This document shows positions 8,533 through 17,140 of a stretch of 46,578 nucleotides of DNA, piece by piece. The DNA is from an uncultured Clostridia bacterium (GTDB lineage: Bacteria; Bacillota; Clostridia; Christensenellales; UBA1242), in assembly GCA_944349925.1 (NCBI GenBank), contig CALVNT010000019.1:1-46578 (forward strand), given 5' to 3'. Under the pieces are notes generated by a model. That model ran no database searches and had not been told where the DNA came from. It was given only the letters and a program-made list of their open reading frames with translations. The translations under genes and the position numbers were made by a program. Numbering within the stretch: the first letter of the stretch is position 1; every line of letters begins with the position of its first letter.

Positions 8533-10587
8533 ATGAATAAAAAAATTGAACCGCTTTTTACACCTTGGAAGATTGGAAATGTTGAAATAAAAAATCGCAT
8601 TGTTCTTTGCCCCATGGGTGGCACATCTCTATTTGGTTGGATGGAGCCACATCACTTAGACAAAGACGCTTGCGATTTTTTTATGGATTTAGCTAAAAAT
8701 AATGTTGGGCTTATTATTCCCGGCATAGCTCCTTTAAAAAATTTAATCGGTGGTCAATGGTTATACAAAAGCAAACGTACCTTTAAAAAACTTAAAACAT
8801 ACATGGAAGAATTTCACAAAACAGGAGCAAAAATGTTTGTGCAATTAACGGCGGGATTTGGGCGCTCATTTTCGATACCAAATTCAATGTCTTCGATTAT
8901 AAAATCAAAACTTTTGTCAAACATTTTAAAACCAATTATAAATTTGCCATATTTATGTGCCAGCCCGTCTAAACTTCCTTCAAGATGGTTAGAAGGATAC
9001 ACATGCAGGGCACTAACAAAAAAAGAAATCGAAAAAATGATTTATGCCTTCGCTCAAACTGCAAAATTATGTAAAGAAGCAGGTGTTGACGGAGTTGAAA
9101 TTCATGCGGTTCATGAAGGATATTTGTTAGATCAATTTACATTAAATTATACAAACCATCGTACCGACGAGTATGGTGGAAGCTGGGAAAATCGTTATCG
9201 TTTTGCAACTGAAGTTGTAAAAGCAATAAAAAAGGAATGTGGCAATGATTATCCTGTAAGCCTTAGATTTTCAGCAGTCAGCAAAACAAAAGATTTTTGT
9301 GAAGGAATACTGCCGGGAGAAAATTATAAAGATATAGGCCGCGATATTGAAGAAGGCAAAAAAGCGGCGAAATATTTGCAAGAGGCTGGATATGATATGC
9401 TTAATACTGACAACGGAACATATGATGCATGGTACTGGGCACATCCTCCCCTTTACATGCCAAAAAATTGTAATCTCGATGATGTTTCAAAAATCAAAGA
9501 GGTCGTTTCAATACCCGTTGTATGCGCTGGAAAAATGGAAGTTTTAGATGCTGCAAAAGCTATAAAAGACGGACGAATAGATGCTATGGGAGTGGCTAGA
9601 CAATTTTTAACAGATAGTCACTGGGTTACAAAACTTTTAGAAAATCACCCCGAAGACATTCAACCATGTATTTACTGCCATAACGCATGCTTGACCATGG
9701 CACATTATAAAGGGGTTGCAAATGATCAAGCAATGGAAGACTCTAAACATATGTCAAGATGTGCACTTAACCCTATGACCATGGATGGTGGCAAATATGA
9801 TTTAGTTCCTGCCAAAAAGAAAAAGAAAATTGCAGTTGTTGGTGGAGGAGTTGGTGGTATCGAAGTCGCTCGCGTTGCTACAATGCGAGGACATAAGGTC
9901 ACAATTTATGAAAAAACAAATTCTTTAGGTGGGGTTTTTGCTCCTGCTGGAAAACTTTCTTTTAAAGAAAGAGATAGAATGCTTCTTGATTGGTATAAAA
10001 GACAAATTGAAAAATTGAAAATAGAAGTTAAATATAATACCGAAATAACTGACATTTCTTTATTGGACGCCGATGAGATAATAATCGCAACAGGAGCAAA
10101 AGCAAAAAGGCCAAATATCAAAGGCATTGAATACACAATTGAAGCAATAGATTTTCTTAATAACCCTTCGCTTGCAGGTCAAAATGTTGTAATAATTGGA
10201 GGCGGCTTGACTGGTTGTGAAATAGCATATCAACTTTCTCTTGATGGCAAAAGCCCAACAATAATAGAGGCAAAAGATGACATTATGGCAATAAGAGGAC
10301 TTTGTCTTGCAAATTCATCATTTTTAAGAGATTATTTTAAACATAACAAAGTGCTTGTTTATCTCAATTCTTGCATATGTGAAATAGGAAAAAACTTTGT
10401 TACAATAACACAAAAAGATGGCAAAACTAAAAAAATAAAAACTGATACTGTAATTTTATCAATCGGATACAACCCTAATCCACTTACCAAAAAAGGTAGA
10501 CACATTCATATAGTCGGAGACGCTTTAAAGGTAGGAAACTTAAGGACAGTTGTTTGGAGAGCTTGGGAAATTGCTACTAAATTGTAA
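8533..10587 (+). CDS. Old Yellow Enzyme-type NADH:flavin oxidoreductase / 2-enoate reductase-like
   Basis: A 684-residue three-part flavoenzyme. Residues 1-370 form an FMN TIM barrel (LFTPWKIGNVEIKNRIVLCP; AVHEGYLLDQF; RTDEYGGSWENRYRF). The cluster CIYCHNACL with a later SRCALNP supplies four Cys for a 4Fe-4S centre. Then come an FAD-binding GGGVGGIEVAR motif near 440 and an NAD(P)-binding GGGLTGCEIAY motif near 555. This is the architecture of 2-enoate reductase, 2,4-dienoyl-CoA reductase and BaiCD/BaiH, which reduce C=C bonds of enoates or oxo-steroids using NADH. The substrate cannot be chosen from sequence. It starts at ATG 8533 behind GGAGGGA. A weak extended -10 (TGTTAAAAT, 8505-8513) lies upstream. 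It is monocistronic, with a strong terminator behind it. Confidence 0.9.
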   Translation: MNKKIEPLFTPWKIGNVEIKNRIVLCPMGGTSLFGWMEPHHLDKDACDFFMDLAKNNVGLIIPGIAPLKNLIGGQWLYKSKRTFKKLKTYMEEFHKTGAKMFVQLTAGFGRSFSIPNSMSSIIKSKLLSNILKPIINLPYLCASPSKLPSRWLEGYTCRALTKKEIEKMIYAFAQTAKLCKEAGVDGVEIHAVHEGYLLDQFTLNYTNHRTDEYGGSWENRYRFATEVVKAIKKECGNDYPVSLRFSAVSKTKDFCEGILPGENYKDIGRDIEEGKKAAKYLQEAGYDMLNTDNGTYDAWYWAHPPLYMPKNCNLDDVSKIKEVVSIPVVCAGKMEVLDAAKAIKDGRIDAMGVARQFLTDSHWVTKLLENHPEDIQPCIYCHNACLTMAHYKGVANDQAMEDSKHMSRCALNPMTMDGGKYDLVPAKKKKKIAVVGGGVGGIEVARVATMRGHKVTIYEKTNSLGGVFAPAGKLSFKERDRMLLDWYKRQIEKLKIEVKYNTEITDISLLDADEIIIATGAKAKRPNIKGIEYTIEAIDFLNNPSLAGQNVVIIGGGLTGCEIAYQLSLDGKSPTIIEAKDDIMAIRGLCLANSSFLRDYFKHNKVLVYLNSCICEIGKNFVTITQKDGKTKKIKTDTVILSIGYNPNPLTKKGRHIHIVGDALKVGNLRTVVWRAWEIATKL

Positions 10588-10596
10588 TGATATAAT

Positions 10597-10632
10597 GTCG
10601 AGATTTCAAAAAATTATCTCGACTTTTTTTTT
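10597..10632 (+). terminator. Strong intrinsic terminator of the oxidoreductase gene
   Basis: GTCGAGAT (10597-10604) pairs with ATCTCGAC (10616-10623), followed by nine T, ten bases after the stop codon. Confidence 0.9.
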
Positions 10633-10643
10633 GTAGTTTAGTA

Positions 10644-10672
10644 TTGATTTATTTTAACAATTATGTTATAAT
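10644..10672 (+). promoter_or_regulatory. Sigma-A promoter placed directly before a GTG start
   Basis: TTGATT (10644-10649), a 17-bp spacer and a perfect TATAAT (10667-10672). The expected start of transcription, about 7 nt further on, coincides with the GTG at 10679, leaving no room for a ribosome binding site. Confidence 0.7.
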
Positions 10673-10678
10673 ACAAGA

Positions 10679-11836
10679 GTGAAAATTTCAAACGCAATAA
10701 AAGAAAAATTAAAAAATATAATTGCAGAAAAAAAATCGCAAGAAAAAAAGCCTAATATTCCACTCTATGGGAAAGATGCTAAACTTGTTTCTGGTGATGT
10801 TTTTCGTTTGCCTATAGGTGATGCTTTTCGTTCACTTATAAAATATTTAAAAACAAAATCATCACAAAAACATTATTTATCACCTATTAAAAGTGGGATA
10901 GTAACTTTTGAAATAAAAAATACTTTAAAGAAAGCCGTAATAACATTTTTAGCACTTGGAATTTATTTTTCAATCACGGATATTTATGTAAATTCACAAA
11001 ATAAAGCAAACACCATAACAGATGATTTTTCTATTGGAAATGTAATTGAAGATGAACTAGGAAATAACATAGAAATTGACGAAAATGGTCAAATAAACCC
11101 ATATCCTATAAACAAAGAAGAACAGAATAAAATCATTGAAAATTTTAAAAAGTTTAGTGCTGATCAATTTAAAAACTGGAACATTGACGGTGAAATTTCA
11201 AAAATAATTTCAGTTGATAGCTTACAGATAAACGAAGTGGTAACCGCAGGGACATTTATGAATTATCTTGTAACAGTCAAATTAGAAGTGATAGACGAGC
11301 GAGAAAACACAAATGTCATTGAAATGCAATTTTTTGCCGACCAAGATTTTGTCTTTTCCACCTCCGATCAATCAGATATTGATAAATTAAATGAAGTTAT
11401 GGCTTATTTAAATAATCCTGATATGTGCGGAATTTATAATGTAACAACAATGTCTGATATGGCTGAAGAAATAAAAAATTTATTGATCGAGCGCGGAAAC
11501 AAAAACATTTATTTTGTTGGTGATGTAATTTGGGCTCAGCGTAACTCAGGAGATATAATTTATAAAATACCCGTTTATAATAATGATGGAACAATTACCA
11601 TCTGGTCAACTACTATAGACAAAACACTAGATATTGACGCAGAAGGTTTAGCTCCAGAACAAGCATTTTTAAACCAACTTGAAGGAAATGGTGACTACTT
11701 TTCTGCTAGCGAAGAAACTAATAACACTGATTTAATTACAATAAATTCCATTTTAAGTGAATTTCAACAAGACCAAGAAAACGCTTCTGATGAAAATAAT
11801 TTAGATGACGAAGAAGAAGACTTCAATGAAAAATAA
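10679..11836 (+). CDS. Unknown single-pass membrane protein, apparently leaderless
   Basis: 385 residues from GTG 10679; I do not recognise a family. Residues 1-80 are basic and presumably cytoplasmic. One hydrophobic segment (KKAVITFLALGIYFSI, about 81-98) is followed by a long acidic exported part with mixed alpha/beta character (for example YLVTVKLEVIDER, NIYFVGDVIWAQR, YKIPVYNNDGTITIW). The C-terminus is very acidic (NNLDDEEEDFNEK). No earlier in-frame start and no Shine-Dalgarno sequence is present, and the promoter TATAAT ends six bases before the GTG. It converges on the giant surface-protein operon. An envelope role is likely only from topology. Confidence 0.75.
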   Translation: MKISNAIKEKLKNIIAEKKSQEKKPNIPLYGKDAKLVSGDVFRLPIGDAFRSLIKYLKTKSSQKHYLSPIKSGIVTFEIKNTLKKAVITFLALGIYFSITDIYVNSQNKANTITDDFSIGNVIEDELGNNIEIDENGQINPYPINKEEQNKIIENFKKFSADQFKNWNIDGEISKIISVDSLQINEVVTAGTFMNYLVTVKLEVIDERENTNVIEMQFFADQDFVFSTSDQSDIDKLNEVMAYLNNPDMCGIYNVTTMSDMAEEIKNLLIERGNKNIYFVGDVIWAQRNSGDIIYKIPVYNNDGTITIWSTTIDKTLDIDAEGLAPEQAFLNQLEGNGDYFSASEETNNTDLITINSILSEFQQDQENASDENNLDDEEEDFNEK

Positions 11837-11872
11837 AAAATTGAAAAAAATAAAAAATTAAAAAAAAATAAA

Positions 11873-11918
11873 AAAACTTCTATTAAATGGGTTTGTCCCA
11901 AAACAATAGAAGTTTTTT
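11873..11918. terminator. Bidirectional terminator between convergent genes
   Basis: A 12-bp stem, AAAACTTCTATT (11873-11884) with AATAGAAGTTTT (11905-11916), has T-runs on both strands. It serves the unknown membrane protein on the plus strand and the MBG-repeat protein on the minus strand. An inner GGG/CCC pair extends the stem. Confidence 0.85.
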
Positions 11919-11929
11919 ATTTGCAATTT

Positions 11930-14900
11930 TTAGTCAACTTTTTTAGTCTTTTTTCGATTGCGTACTAAGTAAATTATGTAACAAATAAAGAACAAACCCA
12001 ACACGCCAATACAAACATAAGATACAACATCTATCCACGCGTCATTGTCGGTCATGATAACAAACTCACCCAGTTCATCAATTTTTATGGTTATTTGTCC
12101 ATTTTCGTTTTCGCTATTTACCAAAACATACTCACCATTCGAATTTTTATGGTACACATAAATGTTATTTCTGCTAGCAAAATCTCCTGTTAATGTTATT
12201 GTTAAAGAAATAGTGCTGTTTAAATCTACTAACTTTCCGCCATTTTCTAGCCAAATTGAAAAACCGCTTACTACTTGATATTTGTTTAGTCCCATATCTT
12301 CTCTTGCTATTTCAAAGTTGTTAAAGTTAAGGGTCGTGCCGTTATATAAACAAGCATTGTCAATAGCCTCAACCACAACAACTTCTTCCGCAGAAAGTTG
12401 GTCGTAAGTAATTGAACCTGTCACATCAGTAGGCAAAATTAAATTATAATTTCCGGCTTTATCTCCTATCAACTTTATATCATAGAAAGTTACAGGGATA
12501 TTGTCGCCCACCTCACTTGTAGCAAATTTGGCGCAATTATATTTGTCGTACTGCAAAGATACATCTTTATCGACAAGCCCAGAAAGTACCGGCGTTTTTA
12601 TCACGGCACTATTTGTACCATCATAAATTTTGTCATATACAGAAGCAAGCATTAAAACATCTTTTTTCTCAATAACAAGATAAGCCTCTAAAACCGAAAC
12701 TGAATAATTTATATTTGACAAATTGGATAACATCTTATAAACTCCAACATCTTCTCCCTGCTGTCTTGTAATATTTCCATAAAGAATATCTCCATTTATA
12801 AGTTTTCCCTCAACAATAGTATAAGTAAATGCGGGATCCATTTGTCCATAAATTTTGCTATAATTTTCAGTTTTTACAACAATTTCAATTGGATTTATCG
12901 TAAATATGCCTTTAGTAAAGATTATTGTATAATTCATACCCAAATTCAAATTGCTTCTTATATCATAATTTCCAGCATTTTCTCCAGCGACTCTAGAAAT
13001 AGAACCGCTTATTTTATCACCATCTAAAATTTCACCGCTTACTATTTGATAGGTAAGTTCTGGATCATTTTCTCCATATGTTTTGCTGGCGTTGTTGGCT
13101 TGTATTTCAATCACTCGTGGCATAACTTCAAAATAATAAGTATCGAAGATAATTTGATAATTATCGTGATGTAAGGTTGAATAAATTTTGTAAGAGCCAA
13201 CATTTTCGTATAAATATGGGTCACTTTCTGTCGTAGGTTTATCTCTATAAATTTCACCTATGAGTTGGTCGTCATTGACGAGACTGCCTATTATCAAATA
13301 ATTTACATCAGGCTCGCTTTCTCCATAATATTTTGATGTATTTTTTGGAATTATTTCGATTACCCTTTTTTCAATTATAAATTCATTTGAAACAAAAGAA
13401 AGATTATAATTATCACTAAGAGCAAGTGTCCCTTGATAAATTTTGTAGCTTCCCAAAGTTTCGCCCGAGTCCCTTGTAAGCGCCCCAACAAAATCGTCAC
13501 TGAATTTTAGTTGACCACTAGTTACTTTATAGCCAATCACAGGATCGGTATCACCATACTGCTTTGTAGTCAAATTTGCTGTCACTTCAATGTCTTGAGC
13601 GACAATTTCAAGGATATTTGATTGAAAAGATACAGTGTAATTATCACCCAAACTATATGAGCCTTGATTTATTTGATATACTCCAACATCTTCCCCGCTT
13701 TCTCGAACCATTTGACCTTGTATAATATTTGATAAAACATCATTGTTTTTAAGAAGGCCATCAACAATAATCGCATCAAAGTAAGGATCTTCATCGCCAT
13801 AAATTTTTATTTTTGACTCCGCCTTTACTGTGATTTTGCTTGGAGTTATGTTTAAGACTCCCGGTACAAAGGTTATCGAATATCTTGCGTCATTTGCCGA
13901 CTCTAAAACTAATTCATATTCTCCAACATTTTCACCATATTGTCTTTTGATTGTTATGCCAACTGGTTGATTTTCAACAGTATTTATTGTTTGGTAAGTA
14001 AACTGTGGGTCTTCGTCTCCATAAATTTTTGTCGCATCATCTGCAATAATTGTAATTGGTCTTTTATTTATGACAAAGTTTAAAGATTCAAAAATTATCG
14101 AATAATTTTGACTTATTTGTAAATTGCTTGTATTTAACAAATAAATACCAACATTTTCACCTTCGTCTCTAAAAATTTCACCACTTATAATATCTTGCAA
14201 AGAATCATTAAATTGAAGCTGAGACGAATCTAACAATGAAATAGAAAATTCAGGATCGTTGTCACCGTATGTTTTTGATAAATTGTCTATTTTAACATTT
14301 ATAGTCTTTGGCAAAACTGTAAACACAGAAGAAGAATCTATAACAATATCATAATTTGGATTATTTTCACTATTTAAATCATCTAAATAGTATGAATATT
14401 GCCCAACATTTTCTCCACTATTTCTCTTTGGCGCTCCAACAAGTTCTTCACCTTCTACGATTTTATAACTAAAAGTTATTTCTGGGTCATCTTCTCCATA
14501 TATTTTAGATAAACTGTCTACATAAACAGTTACTGGCATTTTTGAAATTTGAATATATTCATTTAAAACAATAATTTCAAAATTATATTTTTCAAGATTC
14601 TGCCCCTCAACACTGCTCTCAATTATATTTACTTTAGATTTGCCAGCATCTTTGCTTTCCAAAATTGCTTGTACTTGCAAACTAAATTGATCGGCTGACA
14701 ATGTATTTGCAAAATTTACTTCATTTTCAACATTTAGTTGACCGTTGTAAACTTTGTCCTTAAAAGACAACTCTATAGTTATAGCCCTTTTTACGATTTC
14801 TAAATAATTTGGCACAAATGTTATATTGTAATTAGAATTTGATAAAGAACCTTGTGTGATTTCATATCGACCTATTTCTTCTCCACTTTGGCGAGCTAAA

Positions 14901-17128
14901 GAGCCACTTAAATTATCACCTTTTACCAAATTTTCAACTTCGTATGTTAAAATAGGATCCCCATCACCATACTCTTTTTGAAGAGCCTCTGCTGTAACAG
15001 TTATATCTCTTGCAGTGATAGTACAAGTTGCAGAAGTGAAAGAAATTAAATAGTTTGGATTTGAAAGTGAACCTAAAAGTATGCTATGTGTTCCGACATT
15101 TATATCATCAATAGTAAGAGAACCTGTAAAACTATCCCCATCAAGCAACTGTGCATTGTATGAAAGATTTATTTCATCACCATATGTAAAAGTTTGCGCG
15201 TTCGCCTCAACTGTTACAGATTTTTGCAAAATATTGCCGTAAAGTGGTGCTGATGGAAGGGAAATTGTGTAATTATCCTTATCTTTTCCAACTAGTGTAC
15301 AAGAATTTATAACAATCTCTTTTCCATAGCCTGCGTTTGCATCTTTATATGATGCAACAATATCCACATTGACATTTTCGCCATCTAATACATTTGATAT
15401 TTCAACGACCAAATCTGCTGACATAGTTTTATCATAAGTTTTATCTTCAGCATAAAGACTGCTAAACACAAGTTGTCTTTGTGTTATTTCAAAATCAAAT
15501 TCACCCTCAGCAAGCTTAATGTTATAATTTGAATTTTGTAAAGAGCCCAGCCCAATCTTATACACCCCAACTTCTTCTCCACGTTCTCTGGTCAAATTTC
15601 CTTGCAAAGAATCTCCATCGACTAGACCTAAGGCAGTATAAGTTAGTTCACCATCTTTTTCACCATACTCTTTTGAAATGGAAGTAGGAATAATGGTTAA
15701 ATCTCTTTTAAGTATTTCAGCATAACTTTGAGGAATAAGTTTAGTTTGTAATTGATAAAATTGTGCGTCCGCTCCAGCAAGTTCAATAGCTCCTGCATTT
15801 TCAACAACAATCGCTTTGTTTTGACCAGCACTAGCTGTAGCAAAATAAAAATTTGAGCCTGTTAAATAAACTTCATGTTTTTCTTCCACACCATCAAAGT
15901 TGAAAATAATATCTTCTTGATTTATCTCTGTAGTGCCATCATAAACCTTATTGTTAACTCCAACTGATAAAACAGATATTTTCTTTACGAATTTTGCATA
16001 TATATCATCTCCAGCTTTTACTACATAATTTAAAATAGTGCTAGTAGAAATTTTTTCATCATTGACAAACCAACCTTCAAAAATAAAATCATCATCTTGG
16101 CTGTAACTTAAAAATACTCTAGTTCCCTCTTTGTAAAGTCCTTGCCCTTTTATTTGTGGTGGATTATCAAAATCTGTTCTTACTTTCACTTGTATTTGGG
16201 AATCGCTAACTGTCAAAGTCAGTATGTTGTCTGACTGCAAAAAGGTATCGTCATAAGAATTTTCTCTACATGTTGCCTTCAACTGTATAATAGCTTTGTC
16301 AGGTGCAGAGCTATCAATATACAAATAGTTTCCTACAACACTTGCCCACTCTTCTCCTGAAACAAACTCATACACAATGGCATGATTTACTTTTGAATAA
16401 TTCAAAAAGTTTCCACTCACATTATTTACTGACAAAACATCATTGGTAGCATTCAGTTTGATCGACGCACCAGCAGAAACATATTGATCTTCATTTGAAA
16501 ACTCAATTTTTTCTATTTGGGTATAAAGTCTAATTGTTGGCTCTGATAAAATAAAATCACTGTAATTTCCTACCGAAGTAGATGCTAAAGTTGTCCAAGC
16601 AAATTTTAGTTCATTTGAAGAAGAGTCCAATTTAATCAAAGAGCTTATATATTCGGTTTTTTGTGAATTATTATAGGAAGTTGTAATGATTTTTTGATTG
16701 CCACCTTGTGAAAATGTCACTTGAATATTTGATTGAGAGTTGTTGTTTTTTGATTGAAATGAAAATGAAATTCGCGCGTATACAACTCCTTTTTCTATTA
16801 AAGAATTTATATCGTTGGTAGTTCTAACAATTGCATACCCACTGCTGTTTTTGCCAAGAAGCATTCCAGAAGAAGGGACTATAGAATAGTAGTCGCCTCC
16901 TTCATCAGAAACTTCAGCATATGATAAAGTCGAAGTATTGCTGCTGTCACGGAAGTAATGCCCTTGAGTATTTCCAATGCTAGATGTCAAAACAAATTTG
17001 TTGCCTGAAACACCTTGAATATCAGCACTTGTCTTAGGAATGGCAATAAAAATTCCAGCGAAAAAGAATATGCTAAAAAGTGTCAGCAATAAAACTAAAA
17101 TCTTATTAGTTAAAAATCTAGTTTTCAT
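11930..17128 (-). CDS. Giant MBG/YDG-repeat surface protein with C-terminal membrane anchor
   Basis: 1732 residues. An N-terminal signal segment (NKILVLLLTLFSIFFFAGIF) is followed by a beta-sandwich-like region to about 340 and an InlB-type repeat (FEGWFVNDEKIS). Fifteen beta-sandwich repeats follow: about eleven of MBG type, each with a K-x-YG-[ED]-x-DP motif and a GE-x-VG-x-Y motif, and four YDG-type repeats (KVYDGT, KTYDKT, KVYNGQ, KIYDGT). Near the end comes a different domain, then one membrane segment (SYVCIGVLGLFFICYIIYLV) and a basic tail RNRKKTKKVD. There is no LPXTG motif, so it is probably anchored in the membrane as a long stalk. Repeats of this type occur in adhesins. It starts behind AAAGGAAAGG, 12 nt after the Ig-repeat gene, as the last gene of the ABC operon. 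Confidence 0.88.
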   Translation of the reverse strand: MKTRFLTNKILVLLLTLFSIFFFAGIFIAIPKTSADIQGVSGNKFVLTSSIGNTQGHYFRDSSNTSTLSYAEVSDEGGDYYSIVPSSGMLLGKNSSGYAIVRTTNDINSLIEKGVVYARISFSFQSKNNNSQSNIQVTFSQGGNQKIITTSYNNSQKTEYISSLIKLDSSSNELKFAWTTLASTSVGNYSDFILSEPTIRLYTQIEKIEFSNEDQYVSAGASIKLNATNDVLSVNNVSGNFLNYSKVNHAIVYEFVSGEEWASVVGNYLYIDSSAPDKAIIQLKATCRENSYDDTFLQSDNILTLTVSDSQIQVKVRTDFDNPPQIKGQGLYKEGTRVFLSYSQDDDFIFEGWFVNDEKISTSTILNYVVKAGDDIYAKFVKKISVLSVGVNNKVYDGTTEINQEDIIFNFDGVEEKHEVYLTGSNFYFATASAGQNKAIVVENAGAIELAGADAQFYQLQTKLIPQSYAEILKRDLTIIPTSISKEYGEKDGELTYTALGLVDGDSLQGNLTRERGEEVGVYKIGLGSLQNSNYNIKLAEGEFDFEITQRQLVFSSLYAEDKTYDKTMSADLVVEISNVLDGENVNVDIVASYKDANAGYGKEIVINSCTLVGKDKDNYTISLPSAPLYGNILQKSVTVEANAQTFTYGDEINLSYNAQLLDGDSFTGSLTIDDINVGTHSILLGSLSNPNYLISFTSATCTITARDITVTAEALQKEYGDGDPILTYEVENLVKGDNLSGSLARQSGEEIGRYEITQGSLSNSNYNITFVPNYLEIVKRAITIELSFKDKVYNGQLNVENEVNFANTLSADQFSLQVQAILESKDAGKSKVNIIESSVEGQNLEKYNFEIIVLNEYIQISKMPVTVYVDSLSKIYGEDDPEITFSYKIVEGEELVGAPKRNSGENVGQYSYYLDDLNSENNPNYDIVIDSSSVFTVLPKTINVKIDNLSKTYGDNDPEFSISLLDSSQLQFNDSLQDIISGEIFRDEGENVGIYLLNTSNLQISQNYSIIFESLNFVINKRPITIIADDATKIYGDEDPQFTYQTINTVENQPVGITIKRQYGENVGEYELVLESANDARYSITFVPGVLNITPSKITVKAESKIKIYGDEDPYFDAIIVDGLLKNNDVLSNIIQGQMVRESGEDVGVYQINQGSYSLGDNYTVSFQSNILEIVAQDIEVTANLTTKQYGDTDPVIGYKVTSGQLKFSDDFVGALTRDSGETLGSYKIYQGTLALSDNYNLSFVSNEFIIEKRVIEIIPKNTSKYYGESEPDVNYLIIGSLVNDDQLIGEIYRDKPTTESDPYLYENVGSYKIYSTLHHDNYQIIFDTYYFEVMPRVIEIQANNASKTYGENDPELTYQIVSGEILDGDKISGSISRVAGENAGNYDIRSNLNLGMNYTIIFTKGIFTINPIEIVVKTENYSKIYGQMDPAFTYTIVEGKLINGDILYGNITRQQGEDVGVYKMLSNLSNINYSVSVLEAYLVIEKKDVLMLASVYDKIYDGTNSAVIKTPVLSGLVDKDVSLQYDKYNCAKFATSEVGDNIPVTFYDIKLIGDKAGNYNLILPTDVTGSITYDQLSAEEVVVVEAIDNACLYNGTTLNFNNFEIAREDMGLNKYQVVSGFSIWLENGGKLVDLNSTISLTITLTGDFASRNNIYVYHKNSNGEYVLVNSENENGQITIKIDELGEFVIMTDNDAWIDVVSYVCIGVLGLFFICYIIYLVRNRKKTKKVD

Positions 17129-17140
17129 ATTCCTTTCCTT

